The notes beneath the pieces are model-generated. The model did no database searches, had not been told where the DNA came from, and saw only the letters and a list, made by a program, of their open reading frames with translations. A DNA stretch of 64,000 nt from Psychromonas sp. psych-6C06 (GTDB taxonomy: Bacteria > Pseudomonadota > Gammaproteobacteria > Enterobacterales > Psychromonadaceae). The translations under genes and the position numbers were made by a program. How positions within the stretch are numbered: the first letter of the stretch is position 1; every line of letters begins with the position of its first letter. Shown here one piece after another: positions 38,731 to 47,863 of the stretch. The stretch lies in the NCBI RefSeq assembly GCF_002835465.1, contig NZ_PIZM01000010.1:86691-150690 (forward strand), written 5' to 3'.

Positions 38731-39358
38731 TTTAACACGAGTTATGATAGTTGATGACCACCCACTCATGCGCAAAGGGATCCAACAGTTACTATCTATT
38801 GAGCCAAGCTTTCATGTGGTAGCAGAGGCAACCAATGGTATTGAGGCAGTAAGTTATGCCAAGAAAGTACACCCAGATTTAATCTTACTCGATTATAATA
38901 TGCAGGGGATTTCTGGTCTGGAGACTCTTAAAGCACTTAGAAAAGATAACTGTCCCGCTAAGATTATTATTTTAACTGTTAGCGATAACAAACAGGATGT
39001 CATTGCTATGATCAATCAGGGTGCTGATGGTTACCTATTAAAAGATTCAGAGCCAGAACAACTACTAGAAAATATCATTAAGGTATTATCTGGCAAACTT
39101 ATCGTCACCGAAAAGCTCTCTGAGTTTTTAAACGAACTTGATGATGAAGATAATGTTCGTGAAAAATTAGCTAACCTCACTAAGCGTGAACAACAAATTA
39201 TTAGTGAAGTTGCCAAAGGCTTAAGTAATAAAGAGATATCCGAGAGTTTACATATCTCTGAAGGTACGGTAAAAGTACATGTTAAAAGCTTACTTAAAAA
39301 ACTTGCCGTAAAATCACGCGTTGAAGCTGCCGTACTATACCTACAGCAACCCAAATAA
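38723..39358 (+). CDS. narP: NarP/NarL-type response regulator
   Basis: A 211-residue regulator. Receiver domain: VMIVDDHPLMRKGI with phosphorylation site Asp57 (LILLDYNMQG) and Lys near 105. C-terminal LuxR-type helix-turn-helix: LTKREQQIISEVAKGLSNKEISE and EGTVKVHVKSLLKKL. I choose ATG 38723 because AAGGAGC lies upstream; an earlier ATG at 38696 is poorer. It is expected to regulate nap in response to nitrate/nitrite. It overlaps narQ and is followed after 21 bases by dinG. Confidence 0.9.
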   Translation: MPNLTRVMIVDDHPLMRKGIQQLLSIEPSFHVVAEATNGIEAVSYAKKVHPDLILLDYNMQGISGLETLKALRKDNCPAKIIILTVSDNKQDVIAMINQGADGYLLKDSEPEQLLENIIKVLSGKLIVTEKLSEFLNELDDEDNVREKLANLTKREQQIISEVAKGLSNKEISESLHISEGTVKVHVKSLLKKLAVKSRVEAAVLYLQQPK

Positions 39359-39379
39359 CCTCTAACCAGTTCGGAATTT

Positions 39380-41452
39380 ATGCTTTCAGATACAGTAAAA
39401 AAACAGATCCGACACGGGTATGATAAATTAACTCAAGCTTTGCCTAATTTTGCAAAGCGCAAAGCACAAAATTATCTGGTTGCAGAAATTGCAAAAGTAC
39501 TTTCTGGTGAATATGAGAAATCGCGTCGCATATTAGTGGCAGAAGCAGGGACAGGCATCGGAAAATCATTAGCCTATATTCTCGCCGGACTCCCAGTTGC
39601 ACAGGCAAATAACAAAAAATTAATCATCTCGACAGCGACCATCACGCTACAAGAACAGTTGATTAATAAAGATCTGCCGTTTTTTCTTCAGCATAGCGAT
39701 TATAAATTTAGTTTTACATTAGCTAAAGGTCGACATCGTTACTGTTGTGAGCATAAATTATTAGCGACACAAGACCCAAAGGGAGAGAATGGTCAAATAG
39801 CGCTATTTGAAGAGAAGCCTAAACTCGGTGATATGGCATTATTAAAGCGCCTAACACAAGCTTACCTTGCAGGAAAATGGCAAGGAGATCGAGATAGTTG
39901 GCCTACACCTATTCCTAATCGTATTTGGCAACATATTGCTTCTGATAAGTTTAGCTGTAAACGTGCGCTTTCTAATCATCGTCAATGTCCCTTTCATCGT
40001 GCACGTGACGATATTAATAAAGCCGATGTTATTGTAGTCAACCATGCGCTGTTACTTGCTGATCTTGAATTAGGAGGAGGTGTTATTCTACCAGATCCTG
40101 ATCAATGCTTTTATGTTCTTGATGAAGCACACCACCTGCCCAAAATATCGCGGGACTTTGCCAGCGCATCAGCTAATTTAAAAATCGCTCAGGATTGGCT
40201 AAAAAAGCTAAAACCACTTAACCAGCATATTTCAAAAAATATTAATAAACACACCACTATCACTCCATGTTTAAATTTATTAGAAAGCGGTGTTGAGTTG
40301 GAGCAATCATTTAAAAAAATAGAACACTTTTTCAGAGATAACCCGCAGCTTATTGGTGAAGAAAATCAATGTCGCTTTGAACTCGGAGAATTACCCGATT
40401 CGCTATTAAACATTGTTAATAACGTTGAACTAGAGAGTAAAAAGGGTCTGGCAGCACTTAACAAGCTAGCTTCAATCATTGATGAAGAGATCAAAGACGA
40501 TAACATTAAACCTCGTGATGCAGAGCCTCTGCTGATTGAGGTTGGACTTTCCCTGCAACGTTTCGAAAATATATTCAATCTCAGTAAAATGTTGACTAAG
40601 GAGCGCTCTGACAAACATCCTCCTATCGCGGCTTGGGTCGACAATGAAAATAATGAATTAAGCCTGCATGCTTCACCGATTGAAGTCGGTGGCTTGCTTG
40701 AATATATGCTTTGGTCTCAGGCTGCCGGCGTTATTGTATGCTCAGCGACACTTACTTCCTTGAATAGCTTTGACTATTTCAAACGCCAAAGCGGGCTACG
40801 AAATGATGATGGTACTCAATACTTACGCTTAAAGTCGCCCTTTGATTATCCAAGTGTCGATCTGATTGTTGCCGATATGCAAAATGAACCCACGCAAAAT
40901 GATTTTGACAGTGAGTTAGTTGATAAAATTGAAAGCTTAATCGAAGACAAGCAAGCAAATTTGGTATTATTTGCTTCCTATTGGCAGATGAATTTAGTGG
41001 CCGATAAACTTGCTAAAAAGTATGGACAAGCACTTCTTGTTCAGGGAGTATTATCACGTAGTCAATTGATTCAAGATCATAAGCTACGTTGTGATAAAGG
41101 CTTAACATCGATCTTATTTGGAACAGGTAGTTTATCTGAAGGCTTGGATCTTCCTGGGCACTACTTGACCAATTTAATCATTACCAAACTCCCCTTTGCA
41201 GTGCCAAACTCTCCCGTCGAAGAAGCACATTCAGAGTGGATAACATCACAAGGTGGTAATCCATTTATGCAGCTAGCCATCCCAGAAACCAGCAAAAAAC
41301 TTATCCAGTCTTGTGGGAGATTAATTCGTAAAGAGCAAGATAATGGAAAAATCACTATTTTAGATAAACGTGTCAAAACAAAACGTTACGGTAAAGGTCT
41401 TTTAGACGCACTGCCTCCTTTCACTATTAAATTTGAGCAACATAAATCATGA
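39380..41452 (+). CDS. dinG: ATP-dependent DNA helicase DinG
   Basis: A 690-residue XPD/Rad3-type 5'-3' helicase (E. coli 716). Motif I is AEAGTGIGKSLAY. An iron-sulfur domain is suggested by cysteines in GRHRYCCEH and by CKRALSNHRQCPFH. The DEAH motif is LDEAHHLP. C-terminal motifs are GTGSLSEGLDLPG and QSCGRLIRKEQDNG. It helps resolve R-loops and replication conflicts. Its stop overlaps the transporter start by four bases. Confidence 0.93.
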   Translation: MLSDTVKKQIRHGYDKLTQALPNFAKRKAQNYLVAEIAKVLSGEYEKSRRILVAEAGTGIGKSLAYILAGLPVAQANNKKLIISTATITLQEQLINKDLPFFLQHSDYKFSFTLAKGRHRYCCEHKLLATQDPKGENGQIALFEEKPKLGDMALLKRLTQAYLAGKWQGDRDSWPTPIPNRIWQHIASDKFSCKRALSNHRQCPFHRARDDINKADVIVVNHALLLADLELGGGVILPDPDQCFYVLDEAHHLPKISRDFASASANLKIAQDWLKKLKPLNQHISKNINKHTTITPCLNLLESGVELEQSFKKIEHFFRDNPQLIGEENQCRFELGELPDSLLNIVNNVELESKKGLAALNKLASIIDEEIKDDNIKPRDAEPLLIEVGLSLQRFENIFNLSKMLTKERSDKHPPIAAWVDNENNELSLHASPIEVGGLLEYMLWSQAAGVIVCSATLTSLNSFDYFKRQSGLRNDDGTQYLRLKSPFDYPSVDLIVADMQNEPTQNDFDSELVDKIESLIEDKQANLVLFASYWQMNLVADKLAKKYGQALLVQGVLSRSQLIQDHKLRCDKGLTSILFGTGSLSEGLDLPGHYLTNLIITKLPFAVPNSPVEEAHSEWITSQGGNPFMQLAIPETSKKLIQSCGRLIRKEQDNGKITILDKRVKTKRYGKGLLDALPPFTIKFEQHKS

Positions 41453-42228
41453 CAGAAGTACTACTTGATCCGAGTACTTGGATATTATTAGCAGGCATTG
41501 GATTGCTCGCTGGCTTCATAGATGCGATTGTCGGAGGGGGGGGAATGCTCACCGTACCAGCTCTATTAAGCTTAGGTTTACCGCCTCACTTAACCTTGGG
41601 CACGAACAAACTATCAGCATGTTTTGCTTCTGGTACAGCCGCTTATACCTATTTTAAAAAACAATTATTTACCCCTAGTTTTTGGAAACAAAGCCTTTAC
41701 AGCACCTTTATTGGTGCGCTGATAGGAACAATATTAGTCAACTTTATAAGCCCTGAATGGTTAGAAAAGTTACTGCCATTGATTATACTTTTTGTCGCGT
41801 TATACAGCCTGTTTAATCGCATGCAACAGCAAGATGGTGATAGCTTACCTTTGCCAGATAGTCAGTTAAAAATTAAACAACGTTTGCAGGGATTACTACT
41901 TGGTTTTTATGATGGCTATGCAGGGCCTGGTACAGGTGCATTTTGGGTTATTTCCAATATGCGCTTATATAAACTTAATATTTTACTCGCAAGTGGCGTC
42001 GCGAAGTCGATGAACTTTATCAGTAACTTTACATCGTTACTGGTATTTATCTACTTTGGTGAAGTTAATTGGATTATCGGGCTAACCATGGGCGGTTGCT
42101 TAATGCTAGGCGCGTTTATTGGCGCACATTCTGCGATTCATTTTGGAGCCAAATTCATCCGTCCAATATTTATTCTTATCGTCATGATTATGGCCCTTAA
42201 ATTAGGTTACAGTGCATGGTTCAGTTAA
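41449..42228 (+). CDS. TSUP family transporter (YfcA/TauE-like)
   Basis: A 259-residue inner-membrane protein of the TauE/SafE superfamily with about eight hydrophobic segments. Family features are GLLAGFIDAIVGGGGMLTVPAL, then GTNKLSA in the first half and GFYDGYAGPGTGAFW in the second, an internal duplication typical of the group. Substrate is unknown; relatives export sulfite or sulfonates. It overlaps dinG by four bases and priC by 13, indicating one operon. Confidence 0.88.
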   Translation: MTEVLLDPSTWILLAGIGLLAGFIDAIVGGGGMLTVPALLSLGLPPHLTLGTNKLSACFASGTAAYTYFKKQLFTPSFWKQSLYSTFIGALIGTILVNFISPEWLEKLLPLIILFVALYSLFNRMQQQDGDSLPLPDSQLKIKQRLQGLLLGFYDGYAGPGTGAFWVISNMRLYKLNILLASGVAKSMNFISNFTSLLVFIYFGEVNWIIGLTMGGCLMLGAFIGAHSAIHFGAKFIRPIFILIVMIMALKLGYSAWFS

Positions 42229-42776
42229 ATCAGCACTCCATTGCGCCACTTAAAGTACAACTAAAAGCGCTAAAGGTACGTTGCCAACAAATAGACAGTC
42301 AACTGACACAGACAGAGAATCGTTGCTTTGTTTTTGAAGCGCATCAGTTTTCAAAACGCAGTTTAACGCTACTAGGTTATCTTGAACAGATAGAACAAAC
42401 ACTGCGCTCATTACAGACAAGCATCGATAAAAATCGCCCAGATCTACTCATAAAGATTGAATGTGAACAGTTTGTCATCCAATTTCAGTTACTATTACAA
42501 CTGGTTCAATCGATTGAACAAGGCAAAGGTGATCTACTTTATAAATCTTACTCATCCCCTAAAGAGAAGATATTTCAACAATTACAAAAGCAGTCTGAGT
42601 ATGAACACCGTTTGCTTACGATGATTGCTGAGCAGGAAGAGATACTAGCGAGCGACCCGAACTGTGAACGTGGCTATATCAAAGAGAAGATTGAGGCGTT
42701 AAAAGTACGCTTTCATAAATGTAATACATTTACCCAAAAATTAGAGTTTCAACTTGAGGAGATAAATGATGAGTGA
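42216..42776 (+). CDS. priC: Primosomal replication protein PriC
   Basis: A 186-residue helical protein (E. coli 175). It has the arginine-rich feature common to PriC near the middle and ends with EYEHRLLTMIAEQEE, then GYIKEKIEALKVRFHKC. PriC reloads the replicative helicase at stalled forks. It overlaps the transporter gene by 13 bases and rsmS by eight, and priC-rsmS (priC-ybaM) is the E. coli order as well. Confidence 0.86.
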   Translation: MVQLNQHSIAPLKVQLKALKVRCQQIDSQLTQTENRCFVFEAHQFSKRSLTLLGYLEQIEQTLRSLQTSIDKNRPDLLIKIECEQFVIQFQLLLQLVQSIEQGKGDLLYKSYSSPKEKIFQQLQKQSEYEHRLLTMIAEQEEILASDPNCERGYIKEKIEALKVRFHKCNTFTQKLEFQLEEINDE

Positions 42777-42930
42777 AGCGCAACATAGCTTAGCCGAAGC
42801 ACCACCAGCCGTTCAGCTAGCGGTAGATTTAATCGAGTTACTAGAGGTTAATCATATCGACAATAAAACAGCGATTGAAGCGTTGCAGATTGTATTAAAT
42901 GACTTCCAAAAAAAAGCACAGTCGGATTAA
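42769..42930 (+). CDS. rsmS: RsmS/YbaM family (DUF2496) small protein
   Basis: A 53-residue protein starting MSEAQHSLAEAPPAVQLAVD and containing LIELLEVNHIDNKTAIEALQIVLNDF, the DUF2496 pattern. In E. coli the homologue (ybaM/rsmS) lies directly after priC and is linked to replication stress; its molecular role is little known. The start ATG overlaps the end of priC by eight bases. Its last 16 bases form one arm of a hairpin that also terminates the convergent chemoreceptor gene. Confidence 0.88.
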   Translation: MSEAQHSLAEAPPAVQLAVDLIELLEVNHIDNKTAIEALQIVLNDFQKKAQSD

Positions 42931-42940
42931 TGACTGTGCT
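42908..42940 (-). terminator. Terminator of the chemoreceptor gene inside rsmS
   Basis: AGCACAGTC at 42915-42923 pairs perfectly with GACTGTGCT at 42932-42940. On the minus strand a T run (from the A run 42908-42915) follows, giving a good terminator for the chemoreceptor gene. Its left arm and A run lie within the last codons of rsmS. Confidence 0.85.
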
Positions 42941-42971
42941 ATCTGCTATGATAATGAGTTAACATCCCCCC

Positions 42972-44588
42972 TTAAATTGTAAAACGTTCAATACGTCGAT
43001 CTACATCTTCAGAAAGCGATTTCACATTTAAACTCTCCACCTTGGTCTGCTCACTTGCCTGCTCAGTTTCTACTGATATATCACTAATACTGACCATTGC
43101 GCGTGCAACTTCGTCAGCAACAGCGGCTTGCTCAGTAGTCGCAGAAGCAATTTGACCTGTCATATCATTAATATGCGCAACATGTTGCACCACTAATTTT
43201 AGCTTTTCATCCGTATTAATAGCGGCCTCACTGGTTTGCTTAGCTGCTACTTTACCCTCAGTCATACTTTGCGAGGCTGTTTGTGAAAGAGACTGTAGTT
43301 TCTCAATAATTTTTTGAATTTCCACCGTTGAGTTTTGTGTGCTATGGGCAAGACTTCTGACTTCATCTGCAACTACGGCAAAACCACGTCCCGCTTCACC
43401 TGCTCGCGCAGCTTCAATCGCGGCATTTAATGCTAATAAATTAGTTTGATCTGAAATAGCAGTGATCACACTCAGTACCTTCGCAATTTCAGATGATCCC
43501 TCTTTAAGCTCTTCCACCACTTGCCCAGCATGATCTATTTTGCCAGATGCGTTATCAACAAGTTGCATTGTTTCTGCGACCATCAAACTGGCATCACTAA
43601 TCATATCGCTGGTTTCTTGTGTTGTATTCGATGCCGTTAAAGTATTTCCTTCCACCTCTTTCACAGTCAATGACATCTGTTCTATTGCACTAACTACCGT
43701 TTGAATCTCTTGCGTTTGTTTATTCACGCCCCGATTCGTTTGTTGTGCAATAACAGATAAACTATCGGAGGCAGTGGTTAAATCTGTTGATGAGTTAGAT
43801 AACTTGGTCAGTAGTGCATGAAACTCAGTAAGCATCGCATTAATGGAACTGCTTAATAGGCCAAGTTCATCTTTACCATGCCCTTCGAGTCGTTGCGTGA
43901 TATCACCAGCCTCCACTTTCGCCATCACCTTTTGAATATTACCAATCGGAGATATTACTGCGCTAATGATTTTCCAGCCAATAAAAGACAATACCAATAC
44001 CATCAAAGAGACAATGATTGCCATTTCGATGATTGAATCTGTTGCTTTCTTATTAATATCACTAATATAGATGCCGGTACCGACGACCAAGCCCCAAGGT
44101 TTAAAATGTAAGGCGTAAGAAATTTTATCTTCCGCAGGTCCATTTGCGACCTGTTGGAACTGGTATGCGGTGTAGCCTCTATCTCCACCAACTTTGGTAC
44201 CATTATAGATATCTTGATAAACATACCGGCCATTAGCATCTTTGACCATGGCAACGTTACCACCGGTTTTTTTACCCTTAAGTGTCGCTTTTAAAATCAT
44301 ATCTGTAGTGAATGCAAAGAAGTAACCATTACCACTGTATTGCATCTCAGGGAGATACTCGTAAAATGCATCTTGGGCTTCCTGTAGTGTTAATTCATTC
44401 GTCTTCACTTTACGATGATAAGTTTTTAAAATGCCTTCAATGGACTCAATTTGTACTTTTACCTGCGTTTTTCTATCTTCATACATCTCCTGTTTTAAGA
44501 GAGAGATACCGCTATAACCGATAAATAAAATCGATAAAAACGAGAAGATAACGAAAAAGTATACTTTTTGTTTAATGGTAAATGACAC
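42972..44588 (-). CDS. Methyl-accepting chemotaxis protein with Cache sensor
   Basis: A 538-residue inner-membrane chemoreceptor. Transmembrane helices are near 10-30 and 187-207 ([18 protein letters not shown]). The periplasmic part has a single-Cache-like fold ([48 protein letters not shown]). A HAMP domain follows at about 208-260 and the signalling hairpin is [20 protein letters not shown]. No CheR-binding pentapeptide is seen at the C-terminus (RRIERFTI). Ligand is unknown; related Cache domains bind small carboxylates. Confidence 0.93.
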   Translation of the reverse strand: MSFTIKQKVYFFVIFSFLSILFIGYSGISLLKQEMYEDRKTQVKVQIESIEGILKTYHRKVKTNELTLQEAQDAFYEYLPEMQYSGNGYFFAFTTDMILKATLKGKKTGGNVAMVKDANGRYVYQDIYNGTKVGGDRGYTAYQFQQVANGPAEDKISYALHFKPWGLVVGTGIYISDINKKATDSIIEMAIIVSLMVLVLSFIGWKIISAVISPIGNIQKVMAKVEAGDITQRLEGHGKDELGLLSSSINAMLTEFHALLTKLSNSSTDLTTASDSLSVIAQQTNRGVNKQTQEIQTVVSAIEQMSLTVKEVEGNTLTASNTTQETSDMISDASLMVAETMQLVDNASGKIDHAGQVVEELKEGSSEIAKVLSVITAISDQTNLLALNAAIEAARAGEAGRGFAVVADEVRSLAHSTQNSTVEIQKIIEKLQSLSQTASQSMTEGKVAAKQTSEAAINTDEKLKLVVQHVAHINDMTGQIASATTEQAAVADEVARAMVSISDISVETEQASEQTKVESLNVKSLSEDVDRRIERFTI

Positions 44589-44647
44589 TGATAAATTCCT
44601 TGTATAAGTGGTAAAAATTGTTTTTTTGGATATGTCTTATATTGTTT

Positions 44648-44947
44648 TTAAAGGCAGGAAAAACCGCTTGGTTTTTCATCCCCTATTTCTGTTACATCAA
44701 TGAACTCACCTTCAAATGATTCTACAATTGCAGTTTCAGGGCCATTTTCTAGCCACTGAATTAAGCTGAGTAGCGATGCCTTTTTTGCTAACATCAAAAC
44801 CTCTACTGAGCCATCTTGTAAATTCTTCGCATGCCCTAAGACATTAAACCGTTTAGCTTGTTTCGATGTAAAATAGCGAAAACCAACACCCTGAACTTTG
44901 CCTTTGACTATCGCTTTGTAAACGTATTGAATGTCTTGCTCTTCCAT
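44648..44947 (-). CDS. Acylphosphatase
   Basis: A 99-residue small enzyme hydrolysing acyl phosphates. Key residues are the Arg in KVQGVGFRYFTSKQA and Asn in LGHAKNLQDGSVEVL. Cytoplasmic. The E. coli homologue is yccX (acyP). The gene stands alone after the chemoreceptor. Confidence 0.92.
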   Translation of the reverse strand: MEEQDIQYVYKAIVKGKVQGVGFRYFTSKQAKRFNVLGHAKNLQDGSVEVLMLAKKASLLSLIQWLENGPETAIVESFEGEFIDVTEIGDEKPSGFSCL

Positions 44948-45072
44948 GTTCTATTTCCTACTAAAACAATGATTTATTAACTAAACAGTAAGAATAGTAG
45001 ACCGTTCCCATTTTGCACCTTTAAAAGATGACAATAGTCAATATTAATGACAATAAACGAATCTCAGTATGG

Positions 45073-45777
45073 TTATGATGCGTTAGTTACATGCTTTTTT
45101 AAATTTGACCAAGTCTGTGGTAGCCATGTTTCAGGCAATGGCCATTTATCAGGTGGGAGCGCAAGACTTAAGGTTTCAGAGCAAACAAGTGGCTGGCCTT
45201 TAAATTGATGGCTTAGATAATGACCACTATGTAACGCTCTGTTTAATATAAGTGTTTCGAAAACTGGAAAAACATGTTTTTTGTTGCTCTGACTCTCATA
45301 GTCATAAATAACATATACCGCTTTTTCATCCACTTTTAAACAGTAGATAAATCCACCAAACTCAGGCTCCTGAAGGCGTGTTACTGCTTGGACATGGTAG
45401 GTTTCTTCAATTACCTGCTGTGTGTTTATATCTTTTAAAATTAGAGGGTAAGGATTATCTAATTTTTGTAACCAACGATAAGAGCTAAATGATGCATAAC
45501 ATCCACTGGCGATAACCGACAACCATGCTAAATAAGGAAGTGCCAAAAAATTGGTCAGAATTTGGCTATATTGCGCAAGATAACTTGCAATGCCACTGAC
45601 CATTAATAACCCCAATAAGCTAAACCCCCATAAAACCAAAAAATTAAGGGTCGCTTTTAACAACCGTTTTCGAGGAGTCATGGCACGTTGCAACAAGTGT
45701 TGCAAATAGTCTAATTCTTCAGCAGTACTAGCACGTGCAACGCTAGACACACTTAAATCACTTTGACTCATCTTCAT
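45073..45777 (-). CDS. Hypothetical membrane protein
   Basis: I do not recognise the family. With start ATG 45777 (MKMSQSDLSV) it has 234 residues; an earlier in-frame start at 45855 lies deeper in the upstream gene and is less likely, though a ribosome site is not clear for either. Two hydrophobic helices (about 44-68 and 77-100 of this form) follow a short N-terminal helix; the rest is a soluble domain ending in PLPETWLPQTWSNLKK. Its start overlaps the DUF2960 gene by about 20 bases, so both are probably expressed together. Confidence 0.6.
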   Translation of the reverse strand: MKMSQSDLSVSSVARASTAEELDYLQHLLQRAMTPRKRLLKATLNFLVLWGFSLLGLLMVSGIASYLAQYSQILTNFLALPYLAWLSVIASGCYASFSSYRWLQKLDNPYPLILKDINTQQVIEETYHVQAVTRLQEPEFGGFIYCLKVDEKAVYVIYDYESQSNKKHVFPVFETLILNRALHSGHYLSHQFKGQPLVCSETLSLALPPDKWPLPETWLPQTWSNLKKHVTNAS

Positions 45778-46012
45778 CACGAAGAAACTTAATTTCAGAA
45801 AAGCCCATACGTTCGAACTCATTTTTTCGATGGTTTTTAAGGATACCTTGACCACGGCAACTCATCGCTAACTGTTTTTCCATCTCCAAGAACTGCGTTA
45901 AGTCGATCCCTTCTGCATCAGCAACAGCTTCGTAAATATCGTGGTACACACCATAAGAAAATTGCATCGTTTTACGCTGTTTTTTAAAAACATAAGTCAC
46001 TTTACGTGCCAT
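45758..46012 (-). CDS. DUF2960 protein
   Basis: An 84-residue basic cytoplasmic protein starting MARKVTYVFKKQRKTMQFSYG, with YHDIYEAVADAEGIDLTQFLEME and RMGFSEIKFL, which fits the DUF2960 family of Vibrio/Shewanella. Function is unknown. It overlaps the start of the downstream membrane protein gene. Confidence 0.8.
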   Translation of the reverse strand: MARKVTYVFKKQRKTMQFSYGVYHDIYEAVADAEGIDLTQFLEMEKQLAMSCRGQGILKNHRKNEFERMGFSEIKFLRDEDESK

Positions 46013-46247
46013 TTATTACCCTTTATATTTTGTCTGTTGACATTTTATTCCATTGTAGAATACATATTACGCTAACTTTTATACACGGCAAGGCAAATAA
46101 TACTGAAGTTTATATTAAAGGAAGAAGGAACTAATAATGAACAAAAAATGATGGATAAAGTATGTAGTGAGGAGCTAACTAATTGAAAAACTCTAATCAG
46201 GTACAATCCTTCGCACCTTAGCTATCAACTTTTTAAATGGAGCTTAA

Positions 46248-47264
46248 TTATAAGAAAACACGTGCACCAATCATCCACATATTATCTTTTTTATTTGAAA
46301 GATCAGTACCTAAATCCACTTGGTAACCTGCGTACCCTATTACATTGGGTGCAAAGTTATATTCAACTTGTAACGCAGTCTGATTTAATAAAGTATGTTT
46401 TTCGATGTCATCCTTCATCTCTTCGTAGTTTAAACTGATATTAAGACTGTTTTCGAATGCGTAAGCAATAAGCGCTTCGATATCACTACTTTCTGCATAC
46501 ACTGTGTCGCTTCCAGGGCGGTAAGCAAACTCACTTTCTCCGTATATTGCAGCGACATATAATCCTTGACCGTAAGTACCATATTTAGCGGCCACTTTTG
46601 TAACCGTCGCATTTTCTTTACGGTTTTCCGACTGGTACTGAACATCACCAGCATTATAAGTTGCACCGATGGTAAAAGCAGAAAAATTTAAAGATAGTGC
46701 TGCTTGGTAACGCGCATCATAATCATCAGTGTCGGTTGATTGTGCGCCTTGAGCCGCGACACCAATATTAATTGCCATATCAGATGATAGGCTGAAACTG
46801 TTACGATAGCTCAGCATATCATCAGCTCGACCTGTTGCTAGCTTCCCCATATCACTGTTATATAAATTCTCGTTTGCAAACGCAATTGGTATATCTGCAA
46901 GACCATTTATATCATAAGTGGGGGCCCACTGTGTTCCCACAACCATCTCACCGTAACTATCATGCGTTAAACCAAGGTACCCTAAACGCGTACTTAACGC
47001 TTGCTCGCCACCTTCCATATTAACGCTCCATTCAACAAGCGCATCGGCAGTAAATCCATTCCCTAAATCACGTGTAGCAGCAAAGTTAATTCGCGGAGAA
47101 ACAGAGTTTACACCGGTATCTCCTTGCTCAGACCCAACTAGACCCGCTGAGATATGTCCCCCTACAGAAAAAGTATTCACTTCATCTGCATATAACTCTG
47201 TGGCAGAACCTGCATTGCTGAATAGCATTGCAGGGATAACGCTAGCAAGTAATGTTTTTTTCAT
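46248..47264 (-). CDS. Outer membrane porin (OmpC/OmpU type)
   Basis: A 338-residue porin with a signal peptide (MKKTLLASVIPAMLFSNAGSA, cleavage near 21). The first strand is NTFSVGGHISAGLVGS, followed by alternating amphipathic strands, and it ends with Phe-Leu (MWMIGARVFL) where the last aromatic residue is the usual barrel-assembly signal. PINFAATRDLG-like and VGTQWAPTYDI loops match general bacterial porins. It provides diffusion through the outer membrane; specificity is unknown. The upstream gap to vanZ (245 bases) holds both divergent promoters. Confidence 0.88.
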   Translation of the reverse strand: MKKTLLASVIPAMLFSNAGSATELYADEVNTFSVGGHISAGLVGSEQGDTGVNSVSPRINFAATRDLGNGFTADALVEWSVNMEGGEQALSTRLGYLGLTHDSYGEMVVGTQWAPTYDINGLADIPIAFANENLYNSDMGKLATGRADDMLSYRNSFSLSSDMAINIGVAAQGAQSTDTDDYDARYQAALSLNFSAFTIGATYNAGDVQYQSENRKENATVTKVAAKYGTYGQGLYVAAIYGESEFAYRPGSDTVYAESSDIEALIAYAFENSLNISLNYEEMKDDIEKHTLLNQTALQVEYNFAPNVIGYAGYQVDLGTDLSNKKDNMWMIGARVFL

Positions 47265-47509
47265 ATCTATTTAAAACCTATTTTCTAAGAAAGTATAAAA
47301 AGGATGGAACTTTGTGAGAATCAATTTGTCTCGAGCAGGACAGTAGCAAAAGCATTTTTAGATAGAAACATAGCAAATACCAAATAAATACCACCAAAAA
47401 ACGATGACTAATGTAAAGACAACCGTTTATTTCAATGTTTTGGTTTACTATACTGCGTTGTAATTAACATCCTCCTATTCGTGTTCTACTCATCCATTCA
47501 AGGCACCTT

Positions 47510-47863
47510 ATGAAGCTTATTATTCAAATTATTAAACGTTATTGGCTATTTATTAGTACCGTTATTTTAGCGCTCATTACCGTCCTTTCTTTAACCCCCC
47601 TAACACACCTTCCCGAGGCACCAGGTAGTGATAAAGCACATCACTTTTTTGCATATGCTGCGCTCTATTTTCCCGTTGCTCTGGCAAAGCCAAAACAGTG
47701 GAGATGGATAGCATTACTCTTTGTTGCATGGAGTGGTGCAATTGAACTCATTCAGCCCTATGTTAATCGCTATGGCGAGTGGCTAGACATGATAGCTAAC
47801 TGTATTGGCTTAATAGTTGGTTATTTAGGCGCAATAATTACCAATAAAATTATCAAACAATAA
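47510..47863 (+). CDS. VanZ family membrane protein
   Basis: A 117-residue protein with about four hydrophobic segments. Family features are LTPLTHLPEAPGSDKAHHFFAYAAL and IELIQPYVNRYGEWLDMIANCIGLIVG. Despite the name, VanZ proteins are widespread and do not by themselves indicate glycopeptide resistance. Its stop overlaps the next start (TAATG), so it heads a three-gene operon. Confidence 0.85.
   Translation: MKLIIQIIKRYWLFISTVILALITVLSLTPLTHLPEAPGSDKAHHFFAYAALYFPVALAKPKQWRWIALLFVAWSGAIELIQPYVNRYGEWLDMIANCIGLIVGYLGAIITNKIIKQ

Noticed and set aside
39031..39354. Minus-strand 107-codon frame
   Set aside because: It is antisense to the DNA-binding domain of the NarP-type regulator, with serine-rich, low-information sequence.
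47510..47863. Vancomycin or teicoplanin resistance (VanZ, with VanY-type gene at 12539)
   Set aside because: The two genes are 34 kb apart, there is no vanHAX set and both families are common in bacteria with no such resistance.
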